A stretch of DNA of 45,715 bases from Deltaproteobacteria bacterium (GCA_021737425.1 JAIPDZ010000004.1:1-45715); one strand, 5' to 3'; counted from the stretch's first letter, positions 17,009 through 26,436 are shown. The notes: generated by a model from the letters alone, not told the origin. Numbers and translations: made by a program.

Positions 17009-19087
17009 TCATTCCTCCTCGCCGCTGCCAGCGGGATTTTCGACGAGCGTGGATGCCAGCAATTGCATGAGGTCGAACACCCGCATCTCGTTTTCCAGGC
17101 CTAATGTCTTGATGGCGTCTTCAAAGTGTATGAAACAAAACGGACACGCAGTAACGAGGCCGTGCGCACCAGCCGCCCTGGCCATTTGAACCCGTTTTTC
17201 AGCCATGCGCATCTGTTCGGACTCCATTTCGTGCCATAGCACGATATCACCGCCTCCACAACAAAAGCTTCGATCCCGGCTCTTTTCCATTTCCACCCAG
17301 TGCATCCCTGGCATGGATTGAAGGATCTCTCTCGGTTCCAGATAGACGTCGTTATGCCGTCCCAGGTAACAGGGGTCGTGGTAGGTGTAGGTCCTGCAGT
17401 CCTCAAGGGTCTTTTGGGGACGCAACCTCCGTTGGCTAATGAGCCGGGCGAAAAACTGGGTGTAGTGTAACACCTCAACGGCATGGGGATAGTCGTTCTT
17501 GAGTGTATTAAACGCATGGGGGTCGGTGGTGATAATCTGCTTGAACCGGATCTGCCGGAAGGTTTCAAGGTTTTCTTCCATTAGGAGCTGGAACAACCCT
17601 TCCTCCCCCATACGGCGCACCTGATGTCCGGAGTCCTTTTCCAAGGGGCCCAAGATGCCGAAATCCATGTCAGCCGCTTTCAGCCCCTGAACAATGGCGC
17701 CGGCAATGGCTTGACCGACCGGATCAAAGGCGCCGTAACTGTCTACAAAGTATAGGACATCCACCTCATCCCCTGGCTTGAGGATCCTCACTCCCGAGTG
17801 TTCGCCCTCCCTGATCCAGTCGGCCCGTTTGGAGGGGGGTTTTCCAAAGGGGTTTCCGGTCTTTTCCACGTGCATCAAGACCTGGTTGAAGGCCTTGGGG
17901 CCCTGGGCGGTTTCAATAAGATGACGCCGCATATCCACGATCTTATCAATGTATTCAATAAACAGGGGACATTCGGCTTCACAGGCTCCGCAGGTGGTGC
18001 AGGACCACACCACATCCTCAGAAATGATCCCCCCGATGAGCGACACCCCTTCATCATTATCCGATTTTTTCATGGCTGATCCGAATAGAGGATTGCATTG
18101 GGCCACATGATGTCTGAGGGTCATGGTCAGCATTTTGGGATTAAGCGGTCTTCCAATGGCATGGGCCGGACAATTGTCCGTACACCGGCCGCACTGGGTG
18201 CAGGTGTAGAAGTCCAGAATATGTTTCCAGGTGAAATCCTTTAGTTTTTCCACGCCCAGGGTCTCCAGTTCCTCCAATTCCTCGACTCCCCATCGGGCCG
18301 GTTTGAGGGCGCCTTTGGAGCGTTTTCTGAAAAAGAGGGTGGGCAGGCCGGTGATAATGTGAAAATGCTTGCCAAAGGGAAGATAATTGAGAAAAAAGAA
18401 AAAGGTGAGGATGTGGAGCCAGTAGGCCCAGCCATGAATGGGGGGTAGGGCTGCGGAAGGTACCAAGGAAAGACCTTGGGCCGCGAGTTGTGCTGCCGGG
18501 ATCCATTTGCCTTCTCCTCCCTCAAGGATCAGGGTGGTGCCTTCATAGGCCATATCGGTGATCATCAAAAAGGAGATGAGCCCCAGGACCAGATAAGCTT
18601 CTTTGTGGGGGCTCCCCTCGTATCTCTCAGGCCGCAAAACAGCCCGTCTCAAGATGGCCCACACACAGGCGAAAAGCACGATGATTTCAAAGACATCCCG
18701 CAGACAGTCGTAGATGGGACCAAAACCGGTACTCATGAGGGGAGCAAAAATAGGAAACCCCAAGCCCTGGGTGATCAACTGCAGGGACCGTAGCCCCAGC
18801 ACCACAAACCCCCAGAAAATCATGAGATGGATCAGTCCGGACCATAGATAACGAGGCTGCCGTTTCTGAATCAGTCCGTAAATAACAAGATCCTTGAGCC
18901 GTTTTCCCATATGATCCCATCTGGGATCCGGCTGGGCCGCACGCAGGACCGAAAGCCTCCGATACAAGGTGTAGCAAAAAAGGGATAAGGCGGCAATGAC
19001 AATCACCCACATGATGAGGTGTCCAGAGACGCCCAGAAAGGTGGCTGCGGTCGGATGGGCCAGGGTATGGTGGATTTGCGCATTCAT
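17009..19087 (-). CDS. Membrane Fe-S/cytochrome b oxidoreductase, EtfAB:menaquinone oxidoreductase (EMO)-like
   Basis: A 692-residue protein. The N-terminal 260 residues hold about five membrane segments of NarI-like cytochrome b type, with several His residues. Two ferredoxin-type clusters follow (C296, C299, C302, C306 and C363, C366, C369, C373). The C-terminus has two CCG-type domains. The second is intact (C573, C609-C610, C648 and C651); in the first, all equivalent cysteines are replaced (S450, D485, D522, A525) although the surrounding sequence and spacing are conserved. This architecture matches enzymes shown or proposed to pass electrons from electron-transfer flavoprotein to menaquinone during beta-oxidation, but no etfAB is in the window. 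DsrK/HmeD-like roles are an alternative. It begins 27 bases after the sensor kinase gene. Confidence 0.8.
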   Translation of the reverse strand: MNAQIHHTLAHPTAATFLGVSGHLIMWVIVIAALSLFCYTLYRRLSVLRAAQPDPRWDHMGKRLKDLVIYGLIQKRQPRYLWSGLIHLMIFWGFVVLGLRSLQLITQGLGFPIFAPLMSTGFGPIYDCLRDVFEIIVLFACVWAILRRAVLRPERYEGSPHKEAYLVLGLISFLMITDMAYEGTTLILEGGEGKWIPAAQLAAQGLSLVPSAALPPIHGWAYWLHILTFFFFLNYLPFGKHFHIITGLPTLFFRKRSKGALKPARWGVEELEELETLGVEKLKDFTWKHILDFYTCTQCGRCTDNCPAHAIGRPLNPKMLTMTLRHHVAQCNPLFGSAMKKSDNDEGVSLIGGIISEDVVWSCTTCGACEAECPLFIEYIDKIVDMRRHLIETAQGPKAFNQVLMHVEKTGNPFGKPPSKRADWIREGEHSGVRILKPGDEVDVLYFVDSYGAFDPVGQAIAGAIVQGLKAADMDFGILGPLEKDSGHQVRRMGEEGLFQLLMEENLETFRQIRFKQIITTDPHAFNTLKNDYPHAVEVLHYTQFFARLISQRRLRPQKTLEDCRTYTYHDPCYLGRHNDVYLEPREILQSMPGMHWVEMEKSRDRSFCCGGGDIVLWHEMESEQMRMAEKRVQMARAAGAHGLVTACPFCFIHFEDAIKTLGLENEMRVFDLMQLLASTLVENPAGSGEEE

Positions 19088-19114
19088 CTTCGTTGTCCTG
19101 AACCGCCCCCCACA

Positions 19115-21463
19115 TTACGCCGGCGGAAAATAAAGGGTAAAGGTCGTTTCCCCGGAGTTGTAGCAATCTCTTTTGTGCTCGCAATGGGGGCACTTGCTGA
19201 TTCGACCCGGACACAGATCGCTTTCTTTGGGGATGAACCGGCATCTCGTGGAAGTCATCTCTATCTTAAAATTGTATCGCTCGGAAAAAATCTTCATTCG
19301 CAATAGATCAGCCCCTTTACCGCCCGCGTTGAAGTCAAAGGCCTGCTTGGAGGAATAGGCCATGGTATCTTGAGTGGCAAAGAAACCGTCGAAAATATGC
19401 CGCTGGGCGTCGGTGATGATACCGACGCCATAGTCATGCACCGAAAACTCAGTCCCTTCCCCTTTCGGGTGGACCGAAAGAACGATTTTTCCTTCATCCG
19501 GCGTGTTTTCGATGGCATTTTTGATCAGACCATCCACCACCTTCTCAAGGGGGTCCAGGGGGATGGAAATGGCCGGTGCAGGTTCCAGCAGACTTACGAT
19601 GTCTACTTCACGGTGGGCGAACCGGGGTTTAAGCACCTCCAGGCGCCGGGCCACATATTGGTCCAACTGAACCCGTTTGTGCTCGATTTCTTTGGGACCC
19701 ATCAACTTGTCGATGCGGTTTCGAACCGCCTCAATGTGCGGGCCTTCCCCGAATTGTTCCGCCAGGAGGGACTCCAATTCATCCGCGCACTGATCCAGTA
19801 GCAACGAGGTCACATGATGAGATTCATAGTGCCGATCCAGCATGATATCCTCTACCTGATTCTGGATTTCCATGATCCGTTCCAGGTTCCTCCTGCTCCG
19901 GGTCAAGGCCTTCTCCCAATCCTTGGCCGGAAGAACCATCAGGTGCCTTTCTAAAATGTTCAGTGAGCCGGACAGGACAGAAACGGGGGTCTTTAACTCG
20001 TGTGAAAGGTGGTTGATGACCTTGTCCTTAGCCCGGTTCATGCTGATCACTTCGCGGTAGGCCTTTTTCAACTCCTCCGAGAACCTGGCATTTTCAATGG
20101 ACAGGGCCACGGTGGCGGCCACCATGTTTAAAAGCTCCACATTGGCCTGATCAAATGCCTCGTCCTTTTTGTTGATGGCGCACAATACCCCAATAATCCG
20201 ATCCTTGCTCCGCAAAGGGACCAGTAAAAGGTTCCGGGTGTGGTACCCCAGTTTTTTATCTCTTTCCCGGTGAAGGTCGCGATTCTCGCTGGTATCCGAA
20301 ACGATAACGGGCTCGCCGGTGCGGATCACCTCGCCGGCCACGAGCTCGTCCAAAGGGAACCGAATTTCCTTTATGCGTTTCTGAGTATCGGTATCGTCAT
20401 AAGCCGCACCCATAAAGAAGAGTTCTCCCTTTTCCTCGTCCAGCAGTATGACCAGGGCCCCCTCTGTCATTAGAAGCTGTTTGACCTCACTGGTGATGTA
20501 ATCAAGCAGGTCCTCCAGATCAGGATATTCAGGAAGCGCCATACTGATCCTCAGTACCGCCTCGTTATTTCGGGCGATCTCTTTTTCGTGAGTAATGTCC
20601 CGTAAGATCACGATCTCGCCGGCCGGTGCATCTTCTTCCTCGGCATAGACCCGCCCTTTCATCACCACGTCCAGGATGCGGCCGTCCTTGGTGAGCCGTC
20701 TGGTTTCATGGCGGAGAATAATCTTCTCGTCCAGGAGTCTTCTAATCATCTGATCTGTTTCTTCCGCCAGCTCCGGCGGCGTATAGGGAATGGTTTTTCC
20801 GCGAAGCTCTTCCAGGGTCCAGCCGAAGGTCTCTGTAAAAGAGGGGTTCAGATAGTCCACACGACCGTCCAGGGTGAACACCACGATGGGGTAGGGCACA
20901 AAATCCAGAAGCGTCCGCAGTCGTCTTCCGGATTTCCGTAGGGCATGTTCAGCCCTCTTCTGTTCAGTGATATCCTGAAGGGTTTCGATGGCACCGGTGA
21001 TTCGTCCGTCATCATCTTTGAGTGGCGAGGCGGTAAAAAAGAGCCACTTGGGTTCCTTTCCCAAATCTCGGAATAGGGCAGAGGCCTCATATCCACCCTC
21101 ACTGATCAATGATTTTCGTTCTCTGCCGCTGTAATATCTGGAGATTTCTTCTTCCGAGGCCTCATCCACGATCAGGTCGGCCATGGTGGGTCTCTCGGTG
21201 GGGTAAAAACACATCCACTGTTTGTTGGTTCCCAGGATTTCCTGGGCGGAGATCCCCGTTAAATTTTCATAGGCCTTGTTGATGTGGGTAACGATGTGGT
21301 TCTTGTCAATGACAAAAGTGGGAATGGACGTCTCCTGAATGATCTGAGAAAGCCGCTTTTCTCTTTGTCTCAGCCGGATTACCTCCGCCTCAGATCGAGC
21401 TACCTTGGCTTTTAGTTCCCTAATCTTATTCTCCAGCGTCTCGTAACTGGGATTTTCGGTCAT
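19115..21463 (-). CDS. PAS-PAS-GAF sensor histidine kinase with C-terminal cysteine cluster
   Basis: A 782-residue soluble-looking histidine kinase. In order it shows a coiled coil (residues 8-45), PAS (about 40-165, with PAC), a second PAS (about 180-295), GAF (about 315-465), a DHp domain with phospho-His at about 488 (NHLSHELKTPVSVL) and a HATPase_c domain (N box GLIKNAIENTPDEG, G1 box VHDYGVGI). Before the last ATPase strand (TTFTLYFPPA) it carries a cysteine-rich insert with five cysteines: one in TRCRF and four in LCPGRISKCPHCEHKRDC. No membrane segment or signal peptide is seen, so it probably senses a cytoplasmic cue. ATG 21463 is chosen because GGAGG lies six bases upstream. No response regulator is adjacent. 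Confidence 0.88.
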   Translation of the reverse strand: MTENPSYETLENKIRELKAKVARSEAEVIRLRQREKRLSQIIQETSIPTFVIDKNHIVTHINKAYENLTGISAQEILGTNKQWMCFYPTERPTMADLIVDEASEEEISRYYSGRERKSLISEGGYEASALFRDLGKEPKWLFFTASPLKDDDGRITGAIETLQDITEQKRAEHALRKSGRRLRTLLDFVPYPIVVFTLDGRVDYLNPSFTETFGWTLEELRGKTIPYTPPELAEETDQMIRRLLDEKIILRHETRRLTKDGRILDVVMKGRVYAEEEDAPAGEIVILRDITHEKEIARNNEAVLRISMALPEYPDLEDLLDYITSEVKQLLMTEGALVILLDEEKGELFFMGAAYDDTDTQKRIKEIRFPLDELVAGEVIRTGEPVIVSDTSENRDLHRERDKKLGYHTRNLLLVPLRSKDRIIGVLCAINKKDEAFDQANVELLNMVAATVALSIENARFSEELKKAYREVISMNRAKDKVINHLSHELKTPVSVLSGSLNILERHLMVLPAKDWEKALTRSRRNLERIMEIQNQVEDIMLDRHYESHHVTSLLLDQCADELESLLAEQFGEGPHIEAVRNRIDKLMGPKEIEHKRVQLDQYVARRLEVLKPRFAHREVDIVSLLEPAPAISIPLDPLEKVVDGLIKNAIENTPDEGKIVLSVHPKGEGTEFSVHDYGVGIITDAQRHIFDGFFATQDTMAYSSKQAFDFNAGGKGADLLRMKIFSERYNFKIEMTSTRCRFIPKESDLCPGRISKCPHCEHKRDCYNSGETTFTLYFPPA

Positions 21464-21692
21464 GTGCATCCTCCGGATCCATGGGGTTGGTGATCACCAG
21501 ACGCACCCATTGATACCCTGTAAAAAGAGATTTTTCAAGATCTCTTTGGGTTTGTTTTGACAGGAGGTTGTATTTGACACCTTCTTCGGATTGACTTATA
21601 CTCGGACCGAGCAAATGCGGGGAAGTAAAAAGATTGGCGGTGAAGGGCCAAAAGCGGGATTCAAAAAGAAGCGAGAGGAGAAATAGGCGATA

Positions 21693-22034
21693 ATGAAGTG
21701 TCCATACTGCGAAAAGGAATTGCCGGGGATTACCTGCCCCGATTGCGGTCAGACAGTGCCGGAGGGTGCCAACTACTGCATGTATTGTGGTGCGCCCATG
21801 CGGGAGGATTTGGAGGCCCCCGTGGACCAGGATCCCATGGAAGAGGATGACCTGGATCTGGAAAACAGGGTGTTGTGTCCTGATGGGACCTGTACGGGTA
21901 TCATTGTGGACGGCAGGTGCACCGAGTGTGGAAAGAGGTTGGAGGACCACTTAGAGCCAGAAGTGGAAGCAGAGGACGAGTCAGCAGATAAGGCCGCCGA
22001 GGACAAAGCAGAACAGAATTCGGCGGAAAAATGA
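21693..22034 (+). CDS. Double zinc-ribbon protein with acidic tail
   Basis: A 113-residue protein. Three Cys-x-x-Cys knuckles near the N-terminus (CPYC, CPDC and CMYC) look like a zinc-ribbon pair, and a second cysteine group follows in the middle (CPDGTC and CTECGK). The last 30 residues are almost entirely acidic and alanine-rich, and an acidic stretch (PMEEDDLDLE) also links the two zinc regions. No catalytic domain is present. Such small zinc-ribbon proteins are common and poorly characterised; a protein or nucleic-acid contact role is a guess. It is 12 bases ahead of queD and probably cotranscribed. Confidence 0.75.
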   Translation: MKCPYCEKELPGITCPDCGQTVPEGANYCMYCGAPMREDLEAPVDQDPMEEDDLDLENRVLCPDGTCTGIIVDGRCTECGKRLEDHLEPEVEAEDESADKAAEDKAEQNSAEK

Positions 22035-22046
22035 GTAGATTGTTGA

Positions 22047-22421
22047 ATGTATGAACTGAAGATTATCTCCGATTTTGCCGCCGCTCATCAACTCAGGGAA
22101 TTTGAAGGCGGGTGTGAAAGGCTCCATGGCCACAACTGGAAGGTGGAGGTCCACGTGAAGGGGACCACCCTGGGGGAAGACGGCCTGCTGGTGGATTTCA
22201 GGGAGATAAAGGCTGAAACCCAAAAGGTATTGGACCAGCTGGATCACCGGTTTTTAAATGAGTTGCCCCCTTTTCAGGAGCTGAACCCATCCTCTGAAAA
22301 CATCGCCCGCCATATCCTTGAAGGTCTGGCTCGCAAATTTGACGGCAGAAATGTCCAGGTCTACAAAGTGAGCGCCTGGGAATCGGAATCCGCCTGTGCC
22401 AGTTATACGGTCGACGGTTGA
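22047..22421 (+). CDS. queD: 6-carboxy-5,6,7,8-tetrahydropterin synthase
   Basis: A 124-residue enzyme of the 6-pyruvoyltetrahydropterin synthase fold. In queuosine synthesis it converts dihydroneopterin triphosphate to 6-carboxytetrahydropterin. Zinc ligands are visible as H14 (AAHQL), H27 and H29 (RLHGHNW), with the catalytic Cys at C23 (GGCERLHGH). The DFREIK and LDHRFLNE segments and the late WESESACASY motif are family typical. Length is normal. No queC, queE or queF is in the window. Confidence 0.92.
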   Translation: MYELKIISDFAAAHQLREFEGGCERLHGHNWKVEVHVKGTTLGEDGLLVDFREIKAETQKVLDQLDHRFLNELPPFQELNPSSENIARHILEGLARKFDGRNVQVYKVSAWESESACASYTVDG

Positions 22422-22486
22422 TTGCCGGTTTGCTTCTTTTTACCCGCCCCATGGTATCCGGGTTAAACGGGTTGTAAACGTTTCCG

Positions 22487-23236
22487 ATGAAGATATTCGC
22501 CTTTATTCCGGCAAGATACGGTTCAAGTCGCTTTCCCGGGAAACCCCTGGCCCTTATTTCCGGAAAGCCCATGATTCAGCATACCTATGAACGGGCCCTG
22601 AGGTGTCCGGACCTCGAAGCGGCTTTTGTTGCCACGGATGACGATCGGATTGCCCGATGCGTACAAGGATTTGGGGGCAAGGTGGTGATGACGGCATCGA
22701 CCCATAAATCGGGCACGGATCGGATTGCGGAGGCCGCCCGAAAAATGGGTTTCGACCCGGATGATATCGTTGTCAATATTCAAGGAGATCAGCCCCTGTT
22801 CGATCCCGGTGTGATTTCCGAGATGACCCGTCCCCTGGTGACGGATATTGGGTTACCCATGAGCACCTTGAAGTGGAGAATCCAGGAATCGGAAGAAATA
22901 ATGAACCCGAACCATGTCAAAGTGGTTACGGATGAAAACCACCACGCACTTTATTTCTCTCGCCACCCTATCCCCTATTGCCGGGATGTACCCTGCGACG
23001 GGGCCCACTTCAAGCATCTCGGATTTTACGCCTTTCGCATGTCCTTTCTCTCTACGTTCACCACCCTCCCCATGGGCGTTCTGGAAGGGCTGGAAAAACT
23101 GGAACAGTTACGGGCACTCGAACACGGGTACAGGATTAAGGTCATTGAAACCCGTTACGATTCTATTGAGGTGGATGTGCCTGAAGATGTTGGAAAAATT
23201 GAGGAATCCCTCTCCCGTCCCGTGAAGTGCGGATGA
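22487..23236 (+). CDS. kdsB: 3-deoxy-manno-octulosonate cytidylyltransferase
   Basis: A 249-residue nucleotidyltransferase that activates Kdo as CMP-Kdo for the LPS inner core. The N-terminal signature FIPARYGSSRFPGKPLA is complete, and ATDDDRI, NIQGDQPLFDP and YFSRHPIPYCRD follow at the expected places. It overlaps recJ by four bases (ATGA). With lptD it shows that the organism makes Kdo-containing LPS. Confidence 0.95.
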   Translation: MKIFAFIPARYGSSRFPGKPLALISGKPMIQHTYERALRCPDLEAAFVATDDDRIARCVQGFGGKVVMTASTHKSGTDRIAEAARKMGFDPDDIVVNIQGDQPLFDPGVISEMTRPLVTDIGLPMSTLKWRIQESEEIMNPNHVKVVTDENHHALYFSRHPIPYCRDVPCDGAHFKHLGFYAFRMSFLSTFTTLPMGVLEGLEKLEQLRALEHGYRIKVIETRYDSIEVDVPEDVGKIEESLSRPVKCG

Positions 23237-24987
23237 TGTGCGGACTCCCGGTGGCGCCTGTTCGCAAGGCCTGGAGACTATGTCCGCCCCTGCCCCATGC
23301 ATCCCCCCTTTCCCGCGAAACCGGCGTGACACCACTCCAGGCCCAACTCCTTTTTAACCGCGGCATCTTGGATCCTGATTCGGCACGCGTCTTCCTCTCC
23401 CCGACCCTGTCACAGATGGCCGACCCCATGGAGATGAAAGGGATACGCTCTGCCGTAGGCACTATATTAGGTGCTGTGGAACACCGTAGAAAAGTTACCG
23501 TTTACGGTGATTACGATGCGGACGGCCTCACGGCGACTGCGCTCCTGTGGCATTTTTTTGCAGATCTTGGTGTTGAAGCGGATGCCTATGTGCCGGACCG
23601 GCTGACCGAGGGATACGGGCTGAATTCTGCCGCCATTCGCCGGATTGCTCACAATGGGACCGATCTGATCATTACGGTGGACTGTGGCATATCCGCCCTC
23701 CAGGAGACCGCCCTTGCCATGGATCTCGGGATGGATATGGTGGTCACCGATCACCATCAAATAAAGGGAGAGATCTCGCATGGGTGTCCTGTCGTCAACC
23801 CGCACCAACCCGGATGCCGGTTTGCGTTTAAGGGCCTGGCCGGCGTGGGTGTGGCCTTTTTTCTGGCCGTGGCCGTCCGTTCTGCCCTCCGAGAGCGGGG
23901 ATGGTTCACACAACAACCCGAGCCTGACCTCAGGAAGCTTCTCGATCTGGTGGCACTGGGCACAGTGGCGGACCGGGTACCTCTGGTGGGGCAGAACCGG
24001 ATCCTGGTGAAAAGCGGCCTGAGGTGCATGGCCCAATCCCGGTGGCCGGGCATTCGGGCATTGATGGGCGTCTCCAATGTGGAGGGCTCTGAAATTTCTT
24101 CCGAAGATCTGGCATTCAGGGTGGCGCCCCGACTCAATGCCCCGGGCAGACTGGGGCATGCTGAAGATGGACTTAACATACTGACCGTAAAAGAGAGAGT
24201 TCAGGCCGAAAGCCTGGCAAGGCAACTCAACCGGACCAATTCCAGACGCCAAAAACTGGAACAGGAAATTCTCTCGGAGATCGAGAAGAAGGCCGGCCAA
24301 GAGGCCCTGGTGGGCCGTCGAAGGACCCTTTTGTTCGGGGGAGCGGACTGGCACCAGGGGGTGCTCGGTATTGTGGCCTCCCGACTCGTGGACAGGTTCC
24401 ATCGACCGGCCCTGGTGTTCAACATAACCGACGGCGTGGCCACCGGGTCGGGGAGAAGCATAGACGGGTTCGATCTTTTTAAGGCCCTTGGCCGGAACGC
24501 ACACCTCTTTGAACGGTTCGGCGGGCATGCCCATGCAGTAGGGCTGCGCCTGGAGACAGGGAACCTGGCTGCAGTCGAAGAAGGGTTTGAGGCATGTGCC
24601 TGTGAGATGCTCTCGGATGAAACCCTTATCCCGGTTATTCGCGTGGATGCCCGGGTGGGACTCGATAGGGTGGGCCCGGAGTTCATGGAGCAGGTGGCTG
24701 AATTGGCCCCATTCGGGGAAAAAAATGCCGAACCTGTTTTCATGGCCGGTTCAGTGGAGGTGCTTGACGCCCGGGTGGTGGGGGAGAACCACCTCAAGAT
24801 GAGAGTGAGGCAGGGGAAAACCACCCTGGAGGCCATCGGTTTCAGGATGGGTCATATGAAACCGGTCAGGGGGGCCTGCCTGCACCTCCTTTTTTCACCG
24901 GAATATAACCGGTGGCAGGGGCGTGACAGGCTTCAGCTCAGGTTGGTGGACGTAAGATCCTCCTCGGCAGCCATCCAGTTCGGTTAG
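23233..24987 (+). CDS. recJ: Single-stranded-DNA-specific exonuclease RecJ
   Basis: A 584-residue 5'-3' single-strand exonuclease of the DHH phosphoesterase family, used in recombination and mismatch repair. The catalytic motifs are visible: VYGDYDADGLTATALL, TVDCGIS and VVTDHHQI in the DHH domain, the DHHA1 motif (GRSIDGFDL and RFGGHAHAVGL), and an OB-fold region at the C-terminus. ATG 23233 overlaps the kdsB stop. Its stop codon overlaps the convergent ACT-domain gene by four bases. Confidence 0.94.
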   Translation: MMCGLPVAPVRKAWRLCPPLPHASPLSRETGVTPLQAQLLFNRGILDPDSARVFLSPTLSQMADPMEMKGIRSAVGTILGAVEHRRKVTVYGDYDADGLTATALLWHFFADLGVEADAYVPDRLTEGYGLNSAAIRRIAHNGTDLIITVDCGISALQETALAMDLGMDMVVTDHHQIKGEISHGCPVVNPHQPGCRFAFKGLAGVGVAFFLAVAVRSALRERGWFTQQPEPDLRKLLDLVALGTVADRVPLVGQNRILVKSGLRCMAQSRWPGIRALMGVSNVEGSEISSEDLAFRVAPRLNAPGRLGHAEDGLNILTVKERVQAESLARQLNRTNSRRQKLEQEILSEIEKKAGQEALVGRRRTLLFGGADWHQGVLGIVASRLVDRFHRPALVFNITDGVATGSGRSIDGFDLFKALGRNAHLFERFGGHAHAVGLRLETGNLAAVEEGFEACACEMLSDETLIPVIRVDARVGLDRVGPEFMEQVAELAPFGEKNAEPVFMAGSVEVLDARVVGENHLKMRVRQGKTTLEAIGFRMGHMKPVRGACLHLLFSPEYNRWQGRDRLQLRLVDVRSSSAAIQFG

Positions 24988-25466
24988 TCCTTGAAGATGT
25001 CTGCGGCAAGCTCAATATCTTCGGGGCAGAAAACGAAGAGGGATTTTTTGCCGTTGGGGAGGGCCGAACCGTAGACATAGTTGATATTGATCCCTTCTTC
25101 CCCGAATTTCTGGGCCATACCGGCCAGGGTGCCCGGTTTATTTTCTATTTCCAAGGCAATGACCGGCATGATATCAAAGACGTATCCCTGGTGGGAGAGG
25201 CGGTCAATGGCCTGGTCCGTGTTGTCCACCAGGAGCCGGATCAGCGCATAGTCTGCCGAGTCCTTTTTCATGGAGCCGTAGCTGGCAGCGGGCGCCACCC
25301 GTTTGAGGGATTTTCCCCGTGCCCTGAACAGTTCCTGGACATATTCGGAGGCGTCCTGGATGGTGAGGGCATCGATGTTGATGCCGGCCTCGGAAAGAAG
25401 CGTGGTCAGCTTCCCCAGTTCACCGGGGGCATTGACCAGAAAGAGGGATATCTCGGTTCTTACCAT
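24984..25466 (-). CDS. Tandem ACT-domain protein
   Basis: A 160-residue protein of two ACT domains. The first starts at EISLFLVNAPGELGKLTTLL (about residues 4-23) and the second at ALEIENKPGTLAGMAQKFGE (about residue 93). No catalytic domain is attached, so it probably binds an amino acid or other small ligand as a regulatory subunit. ATG 25466 is preferred; a TTG at 25505 would overlap hflC. It lies 25 bases after the hflC stop on the same strand. Confidence 0.82.
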   Translation of the reverse strand: MVRTEISLFLVNAPGELGKLTTLLSEAGINIDALTIQDASEYVQELFRARGKSLKRVAPAASYGSMKKDSADYALIRLLVDNTDQAIDRLSHQGYVFDIMPVIALEIENKPGTLAGMAQKFGEEGININYVYGSALPNGKKSLFVFCPEDIELAADIFKD

Positions 25467-25491
25467 TTCTCTGTTGTCTCCTGCTTTAGAA

Positions 25492-26436
25492 TCACTCGTT
25501 TTCAATCTTATAGTCTTTGAAATATCTCAAGAAGTCGGAATCCGTGGAAAGGATGAGGGACGTCTTTTTGTCCACCGCCTTTTCATACACCTCCAGCGAT
25601 TTTAAGAAGGAATAAAACAGCGGATCTCTGTTATATGCCTTGGCATAGATGGCGGTGGATTTGGCATCGGCCTTTCCCATGATCTCCTGGGCCTCCCGGT
25701 AGGCCTCCGAGCGGATCCGCTTCAGGTCCTTTTCCTGATTTCCCTCGATTTTGCGGGCCTCCCCCTGACCCTCGGACCTGAATTTTTCCGCGATCTGTTT
25801 CCGTTCTGCGATCATCCGCTGGTACACCGAATTGCGGACCTGTTCCACATAATTGAGCCGTTTAATCTGCACGTCCACCAGCTCAATGCCGAAATCCGTC
25901 ACCTTGGGTTGGGCCTGTTCCAGGACTTTTTTGATAATCAGGCTTCTTCCGGTCTTTACCGTCCCCAGGTGGCGTTCATCCTGCACATGCCCCACGCCCA
26001 CCTCAAAGGTGTCCAGTTCCCGGTTGCTGTTTCGAACTGTTTCCAAGAGCGGATAGGAGGTGATCAGATTGCGTACCGCCGGATCAATGATATCATCCAG
26101 TCGAGCCATGCCCCCGATCACACTGTTTACGGTCTCAAAAAACTTAAGGGCGTCGACGATTCTCCAGCGGGCAAAGGTATCCACATAAATAAAGGTCTTG
26201 TCCCGGGTGGGAACCTGGCCTGCATCGCCGTCCCACTCTAAGAGATTTTTGGGAAAGACGTTTGCGTTTTGAATGATGGGGATCTTGAAATAAAGACCGG
26301 GCTCGGTCTTGGGTTCGCCGATGGATTCCCCAAACTGGGTAATCACCACCTGTTCGGTTTCGTCAATGGTGTAGGCCGCGGAATAGAGGATAATCAGCAG
26401 AAGCACAATGGGAATTATCAGGATCTTGAATTTCAT
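25492..26436 (-). CDS. hflC: HflC, SPFH/band-7 modulator of FtsH
   Basis: A 314-residue inner-membrane protein with one N-terminal membrane anchor (residues 4-22) and a periplasmic SPFH domain, ending in a long charged helix (ERKQIAEKFRSEGQGEARKI region). HflC pairs with HflK in a large cage around the FtsH protease and modulates membrane-protein turnover. It overlaps hflK by four bases, the usual gene order and coupling. Confidence 0.94.
   Translation of the reverse strand: MKFKILIIPIVLLLIILYSAAYTIDETEQVVITQFGESIGEPKTEPGLYFKIPIIQNANVFPKNLLEWDGDAGQVPTRDKTFIYVDTFARWRIVDALKFFETVNSVIGGMARLDDIIDPAVRNLITSYPLLETVRNSNRELDTFEVGVGHVQDERHLGTVKTGRSLIIKKVLEQAQPKVTDFGIELVDVQIKRLNYVEQVRNSVYQRMIAERKQIAEKFRSEGQGEARKIEGNQEKDLKRIRSEAYREAQEIMGKADAKSTAIYAKAYNRDPLFYSFLKSLEVYEKAVDKKTSLILSTDSDFLRYFKDYKIENE

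Noticed and set aside
23467-24534. 355-codon open frame on the minus strand opposite recJ
   Set aside because: Antisense shadow of a clear recJ gene; it has no domain signature and depends on GC-rich codon bias.
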